NCBI RefSeq assembly: GCF_025420585.1
Contig: NZ_JAOEGB010000018.1
Span: 1-64,000, forward strand
DNA length: 64,000 bases
Source: Planotetraspora sp. A-T 1434
Lineage (GTDB): Bacteria; Actinomycetota; Actinomycetes; Streptosporangiales; Streptosporangiaceae
Direction of reading: 5' to 3'
The notes beneath the pieces are model-generated. The model was not told where the DNA came from. It saw nothing but the letters and a program-made list of their open reading frames with translations, and did not search any database. Positions 1 to 7,280 of this stretch are shown here, piece after piece. The stretch's first letter is position 1; each line of letters begins with the position of its first letter. A program made the translations under genes and the position numbers.

Positions 1-41
1 ATCGGTCGGTTAGGACCCCCGTAGTTCCACAGGGAGCCACA

Positions 42-447
42 GTGACCGACACGGCCGCCCGGCTGACGCCGTTCGCCAAAGTACCCCGCGCCGCGGCGCT
101 CGATGACCGGCTGAGCTACCGGGCCCGCGGGCTGCTGGCCGAACGGTGGTGCGACCGGCCGGGGTGGACCTTCACTGTCGAGCACCTGGCCCGCACGCGC
201 GGCCCGGGGGTGGAAGGGCACACCGCGATCGGCCGCACGGTCGGCGAGCTGCGCGAGACCGGCTACGTCCATCTGACCGGCGTCCCTGGCCGGGGCGATC
301 GGATGCGGTCGGCCTTCACGCTGTACCGGGCCGCGATTCCGGGCGGGGTGGGCAACGCCGAGCCGTGGGTGTGGGCGCCGTACGCGACCGCCAGAGATGG
401 GCGGCTGTCGTACCGGGCGCGGGGGCTGCTGCTGGCCGGCGCCCCTT
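42..447 (+). pseudogene. Helix-turn-helix replication/plasmid-type protein, 3' truncated
   Basis: The GTG start at 42 follows an AGGGAG ribosome site at about 30-35. The first 130 residues contain two copies of the motif LSYRARGLL (about residues 24-32 and 123-131), as in helix-turn-helix proteins of actinobacterial integrative elements and plasmids, where each copy begins a winged-helix unit. The second unit breaks off after the motif, at about base 447, where the opposite strand starts to read as a Tn3 transposase. The open frame runs on to 575, but those residues are the antisense of the transposase fragment. I read it as a DNA-binding protein disrupted by a transposon end. Family assignment is moderate and truncation is likely. 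Confidence 0.55.
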
Positions 448-690
448 GCAGGTCCTCCGGAACGAACCCCAGCCATGGCAGCGTGCACAACTGCAGAGCC
501 AGCCCCATCCGGGCCTCAGGCCCCGACCGCGACCCCGGTTGTCGACGAACTCCAGATCCGCCCGCGTCAGCGTGAAGAACCGGATCAGTTCATCTCGCCC
601 AATATCCGGGAACGACCGCAACCGCTCAATCTGATCAACAGAGAAAGAACCGTGTCGCCAATCCCGCCAACCCCTACGAAGTACCGGAAC
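447..690 (-). pseudogene. Tn3-family transposase, N-terminal fragment
   Basis: Reading leftwards, the minus strand encodes DELIRFFTLTRADLEFVD and then, after a frame change near 500, MGLALQLCTLPWLGFVPEDL. This matches the conserved start of Tn3-type (DUF4158) transposases, whose N-terminus reads FTLS..DL..V.......LGFALQLCTLR.LGF. The piece is about 80 residues of a roughly 1000-residue protein, has one frameshift, and ends at the junction with the helix-turn-helix gene. Two more pieces of the same kind of transposase lie at 24817-25000 and 32110-32310. Confidence 0.7.
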
Positions 691-986
691 CGGCACGAAC
701 CGTAGCGACAGAGATCAACGCCAGTCAGGGAAACCGGAGAAATCCCAGCTCAAGACCAACTTCGTTGGATTCACGGCCGTTGCTCAGCTGACCCCTATAG
801 CGAACGCCTCCCGGAGGTCTCTCTGGTCGGCGTCCGCTGCCATCCTTCCCTAGCCGTCGCGGTGGTCGGCGGGCCCCCGATACCGCCCACCACCGCGAGC
901 AAGGCCGGGCCGCGGCTGGTCTCACCCCCAAGCAGGAACCTCCGCGCGCGGCCCACCCGTTCGATCCGCTGATCTACTCGTCGGGC
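691..986. other. Intergenic, no feature recognised
   Basis: About 300 bases between the Tn3 fragment and the lectin gene. Short open frames on both strands show no recognisable family, start signal or repeat. Confidence 0.5.
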
Positions 987-2189
987 TCAGCTGGCTTCCA
1001 GTGGTGCCCAGTCGCTCCAGCCGCCGTTCTTTGCGGTCTGCCAGATGTGGTAGGGCTGACCGTTGCCGCGAATGGCGACCACCTCAAGCCTGCCGTCTTT
1101 GTTGCGGCCCGCGCCGAGACCTGAGCGGGTGAATCCGGTAAAGGTACCGAGCCTGTCCCACCCGCTCCAACCGCCGTTCACTGCGGTCTGCCACATGTGC
1201 TGGATAGTGCCGTCACCGCGAACCGTGAACGCTTCGAGGCGTCCGTCCTCGTTGTCGGCGATCGCCACTGGGGCCGTCGTATCGATTTCGCCGTTACCGC
1301 GGTTGTCAAAGTTCGACCAGCCGCCGGTGGTCAGTTGCCACTGGTGGCAGAAGTCTCCCCTGTACACATTGTTGGTCGGCATTATCTCGATGAGTTCCAG
1401 TCTTCCATCCTTGTTTTTAGCGGTGGTTATCGACGCCAGAGTGGTCTCATTACAGTGACTCATCGGCAACCAGCCACTCCACTCACCACCAGGAGAGCGC
1501 TGCCACTTGTGGTAGATGCCCGGCATGCCGCACGAATTCGTCGGGGTTGCTATGCCGCAACCCACAGCGAACGCCTCCAGCCGGCCGTCACCGTTTTGGG
1601 CGGCGGCCACCGCGCCGTTGTTCAACCAGGTGAAGGTCGGCCTGCCGAGGTTGAGCGATGCCCAGGAGGTTCCCGACGTGGCCGAGGTCTGGAAGACCGA
1701 CCACAGGTCAGCGCCATCCGAGAGGAACACCTCGATGCGGCCGTCCAGGTTGGTGGTCACCGAGAGGCCGGTCATCAAATCCCACTTGCCGAGTTGTGCC
1801 CAGCCGCTCCAGCCGCCGTTGGGGGCGAGCTGCCACATGTGGTAGAGCCTGCCGTCCGCGGTCCCGGCGAACACTTCCATGCGGCCGTCTTTGTTCGACC
1901 TGACGATCGGCCCTTGGGTCACGACACCAGCAGGAACGTGGTCACGGCGCTGCCAGCCGTTCCAGCCGCCGCTGGGAAGCTGGAAGTTCGCGTAGAGAGT
2001 GTCATCGCCACTGAGGGCGAACACTTCCAGTCGCCCGTCTTCGTTCGAACCGATGACCGTACCCCACAGGGGCGTCGGTGCCGCCAACGCCGGTGTGGCC
2101 GTCGAAATACCTAACGCCGTCAGCATGACAGCAACGACGGACAGTCCCATGAATTCCTTCATGAGCCGTCTCAGACCCTTGTCCAGCAT
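987..2189 (-). CDS. Secreted seven-repeat PLL-like beta-propeller lectin
   Basis: This 400-residue protein starts at the ATG at 2189, which has GGAGGG just upstream; an in-frame ATG at 2243 has no comparable site. Residues 1-37 form a signal peptide (two basic residues, hydrophobic core, then TPALAA). The rest consists of seven repeats of about 50 residues, each with a core like NKDGRLEVFA followed by YHMWQ and GGWSGW. Seven copies suggest a seven-bladed propeller like the PLL/fucose-binding lectins and tectonin-type proteins. These bind sugars through pockets between blades. The third repeat is degenerate and the fourth and fifth carry insertions with cysteines. A role in binding glycans outside the cell is inferred from fold only. 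It stands alone, with no enzyme next to it. Confidence 0.75.
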   Translation of the reverse strand: MLDKGLRRLMKEFMGLSVVAVMLTALGISTATPALAAPTPLWGTVIGSNEDGRLEVFALSGDDTLYANFQLPSGGWNGWQRRDHVPAGVVTQGPIVRSNKDGRMEVFAGTADGRLYHMWQLAPNGGWSGWAQLGKWDLMTGLSVTTNLDGRIEVFLSDGADLWSVFQTSATSGTSWASLNLGRPTFTWLNNGAVAAAQNGDGRLEAFAVGCGIATPTNSCGMPGIYHKWQRSPGGEWSGWLPMSHCNETTLASITTAKNKDGRLELIEIMPTNNVYRGDFCHQWQLTTGGWSNFDNRGNGEIDTTAPVAIADNEDGRLEAFTVRGDGTIQHMWQTAVNGGWSGWDRLGTFTGFTRSGLGAGRNKDGRLEVVAIRGNGQPYHIWQTAKNGGWSDWAPLEAS

Positions 2190-2375
2190 CCAGCCCTCCA
2201 GTTCGTGCCAGCCGAAAATCGGCTCCGGGTGAGCATCGGACACGCCGGTATAGGTGAGGTATAGGACCTGGTAGAACGCGATTCCGCGCCAGGGGGGACG
2301 TACGGTTCACTGGACAGACCCCGGTGGGGTTGTGGGCCGCGATGCACTCCTCGAGTGACGCGTGGAGCTGAGAAG

Positions 2376-2418
2376 ACGACGGAGGGCCCGGATCGCGTTG
2401 ATCCGGGCCCTCCGTCGT
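2376..2418. terminator. Strong stem-loop terminator
   Basis: A perfect 18-base inverted repeat (2376-2393 with 2401-2418; arm ACGACGGAGGGCCCGGAT) encloses a 7-base loop. There is no long T run, which is usual for actinomycetes. It lies upstream of the lectin gene's start, so it probably ended a transcript from a gene that has since been lost or scrambled. Confidence 0.7.
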
Positions 2419-2493
2419 TCGGTGTCGGGGGTCAGCCGGTGACTGGGTCGGTCCTGGCTTAAATGCACAGGTGCTGAACGGGGTAGCCGGGTC

Positions 2494-2547
2494 AGCTTCA
2501 CCGACCCCCGCCTGTGCACGGCCATCGTCGACCGGCTCATCTTCTAA
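2494..2547 (+). pseudogene. IS21 IstB-like C-terminal scrap
   Basis: The frame at 2494 reads FTDPRLCTAIVDRLIF then a stop. This resembles the conserved C-terminal block TDPRLC.AIVDRLTFNAH of IstB ATP-binding helper proteins of IS21 elements. A one-base shift continues as NADTWTMSRL. Only about 18 residues are recognisable, so the call is tentative. The N-terminal scrap of an IS21-type transposase at 26993 is consistent with IS21 debris in this region. Confidence 0.4.
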
Positions 2548-2729
2548 TGCCGACACGTGGACGATGTCGCGACTCTGGGCCGGACATACCCGGCGGCTGG
2601 AGGCACTTTCGAAGCGGAGAGTCGACCAACACGATCCGGTCTCGACCATGGGCTGGCGGGGTTCTGGTTTGTACCGTCGAGGTGCGCGGCTCTGCCGAGG
2701 ACCGCGACCGGATGTCCGGCAGGGGTGGC

Positions 2730-3584
2730 ATGATCGGGAATGTGGTGGGACTCGCGGGGCGTGGGGATCTGAAGATGCTGTTCGGGCGGCGGTTTGCGCT
2801 GATGGGGATGATCCATCTGCTGCCGCTGCCGGGGGCGCCCGGGTATCGGGCGGAGGCCGGGATGGAAGCGGCGATCCGGCAGGCGATCCGGGAGGCGCGG
2901 ATCCTGGTCGATGCCGGGTTCGACGGGCTGATCGTCGAGAACGGCGGGGACATCCCGTTCCTCAAGCCCGAGGAGATCGGGCCGGAGACGCCGGCGGCGA
3001 TGGCCGTCGCGGTGGCCGAGGTGGGACGCGCTGTCTCCGTGCCGTTGGGGGTCAACTGCCTGGCGAACGCCGTGGACCGGTCACTTGCCGTTGCGGTGGC
3101 GGGCGGGGGGCGGTTCGTGCGGGCCAATCAGTGGGTGAACGCGTACGTGGCGAACGAGGGGTTCGTCGAGGGACGTGCGGGGGCGGTGATGCGGTACCGG
3201 CGGGCGATCGGCGCGGAGCACGTGACGGTATGGGCCGATGTGCAGGTCAAGCTCGGGGCGCACGCGATCACGGCGGACCGGTCGCTCGCCGAGCAGGCGA
3301 GGGACGCCGCGTGGTTCGGCGCGGACGTGCTCATTGGGACCGGCTCGCGGCTCGGGGACGTGCCCGACGCGGAGCATCTCCGGGTCATCCGGGAGGCGAC
3401 CGAACTGCCGGTGGTCGCGGGGTCGGGGGTGCGTACGGAGAACCTCGCCGGGATCTTCGCGCACACCGATGGCGCGATCGTCGGGAGCTCGATCAAGACC
3501 GGCGGGGTGTGGCACGGCGCTCTCGACGGTGCAGAGTGCGAACGGCTGTGCGCGGAGCGGGACGCCCTTGAGAGCCGGTTATAG
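2730..3584 (+). CDS. BtpA/SgcQ family TIM-barrel protein
   Basis: This 284-residue protein belongs to the BtpA/SgcQ family: GMIHLLPLPGAPGY near the N-terminus, DAGFDGLIVENGGDIPF, the FVRANQWVNAYVANEGF block and a C-terminal GSSIKTGGVWHG phosphate-binding-like end. BtpA was linked to photosystem I stability in cyanobacteria and SgcQ sits in a sugar operon of enterobacteria; the reaction is unknown, though the barrel suggests a sugar phosphate or nucleoside substrate. I prefer the ATG at 2730, which has AGGGG five bases upstream; an ATG at 2712 is possible. The open frame extends much further upstream but without the family's sequence. It ends 240 bases before the P450 operon, which has its own promoter, so common function is possible but unproven. 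Confidence 0.75.
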   Translation: MIGNVVGLAGRGDLKMLFGRRFALMGMIHLLPLPGAPGYRAEAGMEAAIRQAIREARILVDAGFDGLIVENGGDIPFLKPEEIGPETPAAMAVAVAEVGRAVSVPLGVNCLANAVDRSLAVAVAGGGRFVRANQWVNAYVANEGFVEGRAGAVMRYRRAIGAEHVTVWADVQVKLGAHAITADRSLAEQARDAAWFGADVLIGTGSRLGDVPDAEHLRVIREATELPVVAGSGVRTENLAGIFAHTDGAIVGSSIKTGGVWHGALDGAECERLCAERDALESRL

Positions 3585-3613
3585 CCCCTGGAGAAATTGC
3601 GCCATTCAGCCCA

Positions 3614-3643
3614 TTGCGAATATCGGTAAGGCGCTTGTATATT
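3614..3643 (+). promoter_or_regulatory. Predicted promoter of the P450 operon
   Basis: TTGCGA (3614-3619) and TATATT (3638-3643) are separated by 18 bases, a fair housekeeping-sigma promoter in the only AT-rich stretch here. It would give a leader of about 180 bases before the P450 start at 3828. Confidence 0.5.
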
Positions 3644-3648
3644 GAGCC

Positions 3649-3665
3649 GGTCAAATGATTTGACC
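3649..3665. promoter_or_regulatory. Perfect palindromic operator over the P450 promoter start
   Basis: GGTCAAATGATTTGACC is a perfect 17-base palindrome (8-base arms, one central G) placed just after the predicted -10 element, so a bound repressor would cover the transcription start. No regulator gene lies in the operon; the protein that binds is unknown. Confidence 0.6.
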
Positions 3666-3711
3666 GCAGCGTCGCGGAAGCATGGGGCTGGTGCTTGTTC
3701 ATCTCGGTGCT

Positions 3712-3729
3712 CGTTCATCTGGATGAACG
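3712..3729. promoter_or_regulatory. Second perfect palindrome in the P450 leader
   Basis: CGTTCATCTGGATGAACG is a perfect 18-base palindrome, different in sequence from the one at 3649. Half of it (GTTCATCT) is also present as a direct repeat at 3697-3704. It could be a second operator or an RNA hairpin in the long leader. Confidence 0.5.
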
Positions 3730-3827
3730 CATAAGGGGGAGCATGCCACCCATTCCCGCAAGGGATTCGCCTGTTCTCTCCTAGAGTGCCCGCCTGCCCG
3801 AAACCTTTTGGTGTTGAGGAGCAGATC

Positions 3828-5315
3828 ATGAGGCCTGTCGTCTATGTCCCCGTGGCGGCCGCAGGCGCCGCCACCCTGGCCCTGGCCGCGAAGGCCGCGC
3901 GCACGGTACGCGAACGCAGGTACTACGAGAAGCAGGGCGTCGTCTTCAGCAGGACCTATCCGCTCATCGGCTCCGAGACGGACGTGTCCAGCCTGATCAA
4001 CCGGAACAAGACCCGCGACTATCTGTACCTGGACCGGCCCGCCACCGACTTCATCGGCAGCATCCGCGGTTTCGACATCCAGCTTTACGGGGTCAACAGG
4101 AAAACCGCCGAGGTTCTTGTCAACCCCGCCATCACCGGGAAGAACATCGATCGGGACACGCCCGCGCTGTATTCCTTCGGCCAGCTGTCCCCGTCGGCGA
4201 TGACGTTCCAAAAAATAACTACCGAGCATTTCGGCGACCGGAAACGCAATCTCGGAAAGGGTTTTGACCAGGAGCGGATCGGCGGGATCGCCGCCAAGCG
4301 CTCGGCCGAGCTGTGCGCGTCGTTCGGCGGAGGCGCCCCGATCGACCTGAAGCGCATCGTGGGCGACTACACCCAGGACGTCATGGGCGAGTTCGTTTGG
4401 GGCCGGGACGCCATGCGCCTCACGGTCGCCTACAAGGACAAGGCGGGCCGGGTGTCGCGGGTCCCGTTCATGTTCGCGCTGAACGAGACCTTCACCCATC
4501 TGCGCTTCTACTCCAACCGGTTCTGGAACCGGGTCCACTTCCCGGCGGCCACCTGGCCGGTCACCCGCGAGGCGAGGCGGCTACAGCACAACATCCGGCA
4601 GCTGCAGAACCACCTGGCGGAGGTCCTGCGCGGCACCCCCGGCCCGGGGACTGTCTGGGAGCAGGTCGCGCTCGGCAACGAAAAGCTCGGCATTGCGACC
4701 GAGATCATCCGGGACGACCTGCTGACGGCGTCGATCGCCGGTCTGGACACCGTCCAGAACACCATCCTCGCGACCCTCTGGTATGTCCTCCAGCCGGACA
4801 ACGCCAAGTGGCGCCAGGCGATCGCCTACGCCGACGACGAGTCCCGCCGGAACGAGCTGGTCGAGGCGTGCGTCAGCGAGTCGCTGCGGCTCAGCCCGCC
4901 GGGGTCGGTAATCAACAACAAGGTGATCGAGGATCTCGCGATGGAGGTCGAAGGCCGCAAGTACGTGCTGCGCAAGGGCACCCGGGTGATGCCGAACATC
5001 CACGCGGTGCACGCCGAGTACGGCGACGCCTTCGAGCCGGAGCGGTTCCTGCCGGAGTCCAAGGGGGCCGAGCCGTATGTGATGCCGTTCGGCAAGGGCC
5101 GGCGCAGCTGCCCGGGACGCAACCTCGGCATGGTCATGGCGAAAACCTTCGTCGGCCGGTTCCTCACCACCCATCCGGACGCGTGGATCGCCAACACCGC
5201 GGACCGGGACGTCCACTTCAACAACCTGTCCCAGTCCCAGCTCATGATCGTGATCGGCGGGCGCTGGGAGCGGGACGACACCGCCGCGGGCGTCTGCCCG
5301 GTCATGCCCGCGTGA
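3828..5315 (+). CDS. Membrane-anchored cytochrome P450
   Basis: This 495-residue P450 has the I-helix oxygen-binding motif AGLDTV (about residues 304-309, with Val where a second Thr is common), the K-helix ExxR (E351, R354) and the heme loop FGKGRRSCPG with the thiolate ligand C428. The ATG at 3828 has GAGGAG seven bases upstream. Residues 3-22 are hydrophobic, followed by a basic stretch (RTVRERRYYEK), as in membrane-anchored eukaryotic-type P450s; most actinobacterial P450s are soluble and about 400 residues long. The stop overlaps the next gene's GTG, so translation is probably coupled. It should oxidise a substrate made or used by the neighbouring aminotransferase and cyclohydrolase, but substrate and redox partner are unknown. 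Confidence 0.85.
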   Translation: MRPVVYVPVAAAGAATLALAAKAARTVRERRYYEKQGVVFSRTYPLIGSETDVSSLINRNKTRDYLYLDRPATDFIGSIRGFDIQLYGVNRKTAEVLVNPAITGKNIDRDTPALYSFGQLSPSAMTFQKITTEHFGDRKRNLGKGFDQERIGGIAAKRSAELCASFGGGAPIDLKRIVGDYTQDVMGEFVWGRDAMRLTVAYKDKAGRVSRVPFMFALNETFTHLRFYSNRFWNRVHFPAATWPVTREARRLQHNIRQLQNHLAEVLRGTPGPGTVWEQVALGNEKLGIATEIIRDDLLTASIAGLDTVQNTILATLWYVLQPDNAKWRQAIAYADDESRRNELVEACVSESLRLSPPGSVINNKVIEDLAMEVEGRKYVLRKGTRVMPNIHAVHAEYGDAFEPERFLPESKGAEPYVMPFGKGRRSCPGRNLGMVMAKTFVGRFLTTHPDAWIANTADRDVHFNNLSQSQLMIVIGGRWERDDTAAGVCPVMPA

Positions 5316-6292
5316 GCGGGCACCTGTGGCTGCCCTCGGTCGCGGTCTCGCGCGGCGCCGATGACGGCTACGAGCGGCCGGCGCTGACCGGGAACGCCGT
5401 CGGGGACCTCGCCGAGTTCGGCGCGGACGGTATCCAGTTCGGGTTCTCGGTCTTCGAAGGCATGCGGGCCTACGCCGACGGCACGTCGGTCCTCGTCTTC
5501 CGGGCACGCGACCATCACGAGCGGCTGCGTGCGTCGTGCGCGGCGCTGGCGCTGCCGTGCCCGGACTACGAGGTTTTCACTGAGGCGATCGAGCATGCGG
5601 TGTGCGCCAACGACGATGGCGTCACCACGCGCCTGTACGTCCGGCCGATCGTGTTCGCGGCCAGCGGCGACGTCATGCCGCTGCGGGACGGCAGGTTCGT
5701 CTTCGCGGTGCTGGTGAAGGCGTTCGACCCGGTCATCGCGGACCTCGGCGTGCTCGTCGAGGAGCACATGCCGCGCACGGTCCCGATGTTCGCCGCCGTC
5801 AAGACCGCCGGAAACTACACGAGTTCCGCACTGGCGATGCGGGACGCCCACGAGGCGGGCTGCGACACGGTCCTGTGGCTCGACGGCGGAGGCAACATCG
5901 CCGAGTGCACGACCATGAACGTCTTCCTGTTCCTGGACGGCCGGATCGTCACCCCGGGGCTCGGCGCGATCCTGCCCGGCGTCACCCGCGGGACCGTCCT
6001 GGACCTGCTGGCCGAGGCGGGCGAGCCGGTCGAGGAGCGGGACGTCCCCCTCGCGGAGTTGGCCGATCGTCTCGCCGCCGGGGAAAGCGTCGGCGTGTGC
6101 ACGACGTCGACCGCGCTGGGGATCCGGCGCGTCTCCCGCCTGCGCCTCGGCTCCCGCGACCACCGGCTCGAGGCGAAGACGCCGGACGCGTGGCAGGCGA
6201 TGCGGGAGCGGTACGCCCAGGCCACGGAGCGTTTCGCGGAGGCCCCGCACCCGCTGGTCATGGCGCGGTCCCACCTGTTCCGCACCGGTTGA
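5312..6292 (+). CDS. Class IV (branched-chain-type) PLP aminotransferase
   Basis: This 326-residue protein is of the D-amino-acid/branched-chain aminotransferase fold. It has GIQFGFSVFEGMRAY near residue 45, the PLP lysine K164 in AAVKTAGNYTSSA, the block LWLDGGGNIAECTTMNVF after it, and the C-terminal phosphate-binding CTTSTALGIRRV. The start is the GTG at 5312, which overlaps the P450 stop in GTGA. It should move an amino group between glutamate and a 2-keto acid, or act on an aminodeoxychorismate-like substrate. Because it is coupled to a P450 and a cyclohydrolase rather than to ilv genes, it more likely serves a specialised pathway. Substrate unknown. Confidence 0.85.
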   Translation: MSGHLWLPSVAVSRGADDGYERPALTGNAVGDLAEFGADGIQFGFSVFEGMRAYADGTSVLVFRARDHHERLRASCAALALPCPDYEVFTEAIEHAVCANDDGVTTRLYVRPIVFAASGDVMPLRDGRFVFAVLVKAFDPVIADLGVLVEEHMPRTVPMFAAVKTAGNYTSSALAMRDAHEAGCDTVLWLDGGGNIAECTTMNVFLFLDGRIVTPGLGAILPGVTRGTVLDLLAEAGEPVEERDVPLAELADRLAAGESVGVCTTSTALGIRRVSRLRLGSRDHRLEAKTPDAWQAMRERYAQATERFAEAPHPLVMARSHLFRTG

Positions 6293-6316
6293 TCATCCAG
6301 ACAAGATGGGATCCAT

Positions 6317-6925
6317 GTGATTGTTCTTTTGGCGCAAGGGCCGCTGCACACGAAGTACGGCGATTTCACCGAGTACCTGTTCTACGACGGCAAGAGCGAG
6401 TCGATCGCGATCGTCAAGGGGGAGATCGCCGGACGCGAGAACGTGCTGTGCAGGGTCCACTCGCACTGCACGACCGCGCACGTCTTCAACGGCATCGAGT
6501 GCGACTGCCGCGAGCAGATGGCGATGGCACAGGAGAAGATCGACGAGGAGCGCGCCGGGCTCGTCATCTGGCTGGACCAGGACGGCAAGGGCAACGGCCG
6601 CATGGCCGAGCTGCTGACGGCGCGCCTGCGTGACGAGGGAGTCGCCCAGACCGAGGCCTACGCGCAGCTCGGGTTCCAGCGGGACGCCCGGTCGTTCGAC
6701 CGGGCCGCGGAGATCCTGGCTTTCCTCGAGGTCGCCTCGGTCACGCTGCTCACCAACAACCCGGAGAAGGCCGAGGGGCTGGCCGCGTGCGGGATCAAGG
6801 TGGCCGGAACCTTGAGCCTGGCGTTCCTCCCCGACGACAACCCGCTGCTACAGAAGACCTACCGCGACAAGGTCCGGTACCAGAACCACTCCGTCGAGCT
6901 GGCGGAGGACGCCCATGGCCGTTGA
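6317..6925 (+). CDS. Divergent GTP cyclohydrolase II (RibA-like)
   Basis: This 202-residue single-domain GTP cyclohydrolase II starts at GTG 6317. Zinc ligands C51, C62 and C64 are kept with the spacing of E. coli RibA (54, 65, 67), as are the catalytic-region Asp and Arg (D123, R125 in LGFQRDARSF) and LLTNNPEK. Other key positions changed: the position of RibA Tyr105 is Ala102, and the block normally reading YLRQEGRGIGL is WLDQDGKGNGR. In Streptomyces coelicolor a GCH II paralogue lacking this tyrosine releases the formamidopyrimidine intermediate instead of the usual product. So this enzyme may make a modified pyrimidine for a specialised metabolite rather than riboflavin. No other rib gene is nearby. 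It overlaps the Rieske gene by 11 bases. Confidence 0.85.
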   Translation: MIVLLAQGPLHTKYGDFTEYLFYDGKSESIAIVKGEIAGRENVLCRVHSHCTTAHVFNGIECDCREQMAMAQEKIDEERAGLVIWLDQDGKGNGRMAELLTARLRDEGVAQTEAYAQLGFQRDARSFDRAAEILAFLEVASVTLLTNNPEKAEGLAACGIKVAGTLSLAFLPDDNPLLQKTYRDKVRYQNHSVELAEDAHGR

Positions 6926-7274
6926 TCCGATCAAGGTCTGTTCCCTGTCTGACCTGTCCACGGACCAGGGCCGCCGGATCACGTCGGTGTCACCGCCGCT
7001 CGCGGTGTTCCTGACCGTGAGCGGCGAGGTGTACGTCCTCGACGACGTCTGCACCCACCAGGACGCCGCGCTGACCGACGGCTGGGTCGACGACTGCTTC
7101 GTGGAGTGCCCGCTGCACATGTCGCGGTTCGACCTGCGGACCGGAGCCGTCGACTCCTCGCCTGCCGAGCGATCGGTCCGGACGCACCGGGCCGAGGTTA
7201 TCGGCGGCGAGGTCTGGGTGACCCTGTCGGAGGAGGCTCCGAACCTGCCGCCGGGCGTCCGGTCCGGAGCCTGA
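6915..7274 (+). CDS. Rieske [2Fe-2S] ferredoxin-like protein
   Basis: This 119-residue protein is a single Rieske domain. The cluster ligands are C46 and H48 in VCTHQDAALTDG and C65 and H68 in CPLHMSRFDL. It resembles the small ferredoxin subunits of aromatic dioxygenases. A GGAGG site lies six bases before the ATG, inside the cyclohydrolase gene. As last gene of the operon it is the obvious electron carrier, perhaps for the P450, although Rieske proteins are not the usual P450 partners and there is no reductase gene here. Only six bases separate its stop from that of the convergent transporter gene. Confidence 0.88.
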   Translation: MAVDPIKVCSLSDLSTDQGRRITSVSPPLAVFLTVSGEVYVLDDVCTHQDAALTDGWVDDCFVECPLHMSRFDLRTGAVDSSPAERSVRTHRAEVIGGEVWVTLSEEAPNLPPGVRSGA

Positions 7275-7280
7275 TCCCGG

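Noticed and set aside
2002-2649. 215-residue minus-strand frame spanning the terminator
   Set aside because: It overlaps the lectin gene in another frame, crosses a strong terminator and has no family resemblance.
4826-6274. 482-residue minus-strand frame opposite the P450 and aminotransferase genes
   Set aside because: Antisense shadow produced by high GC; no motif and no ribosome site.
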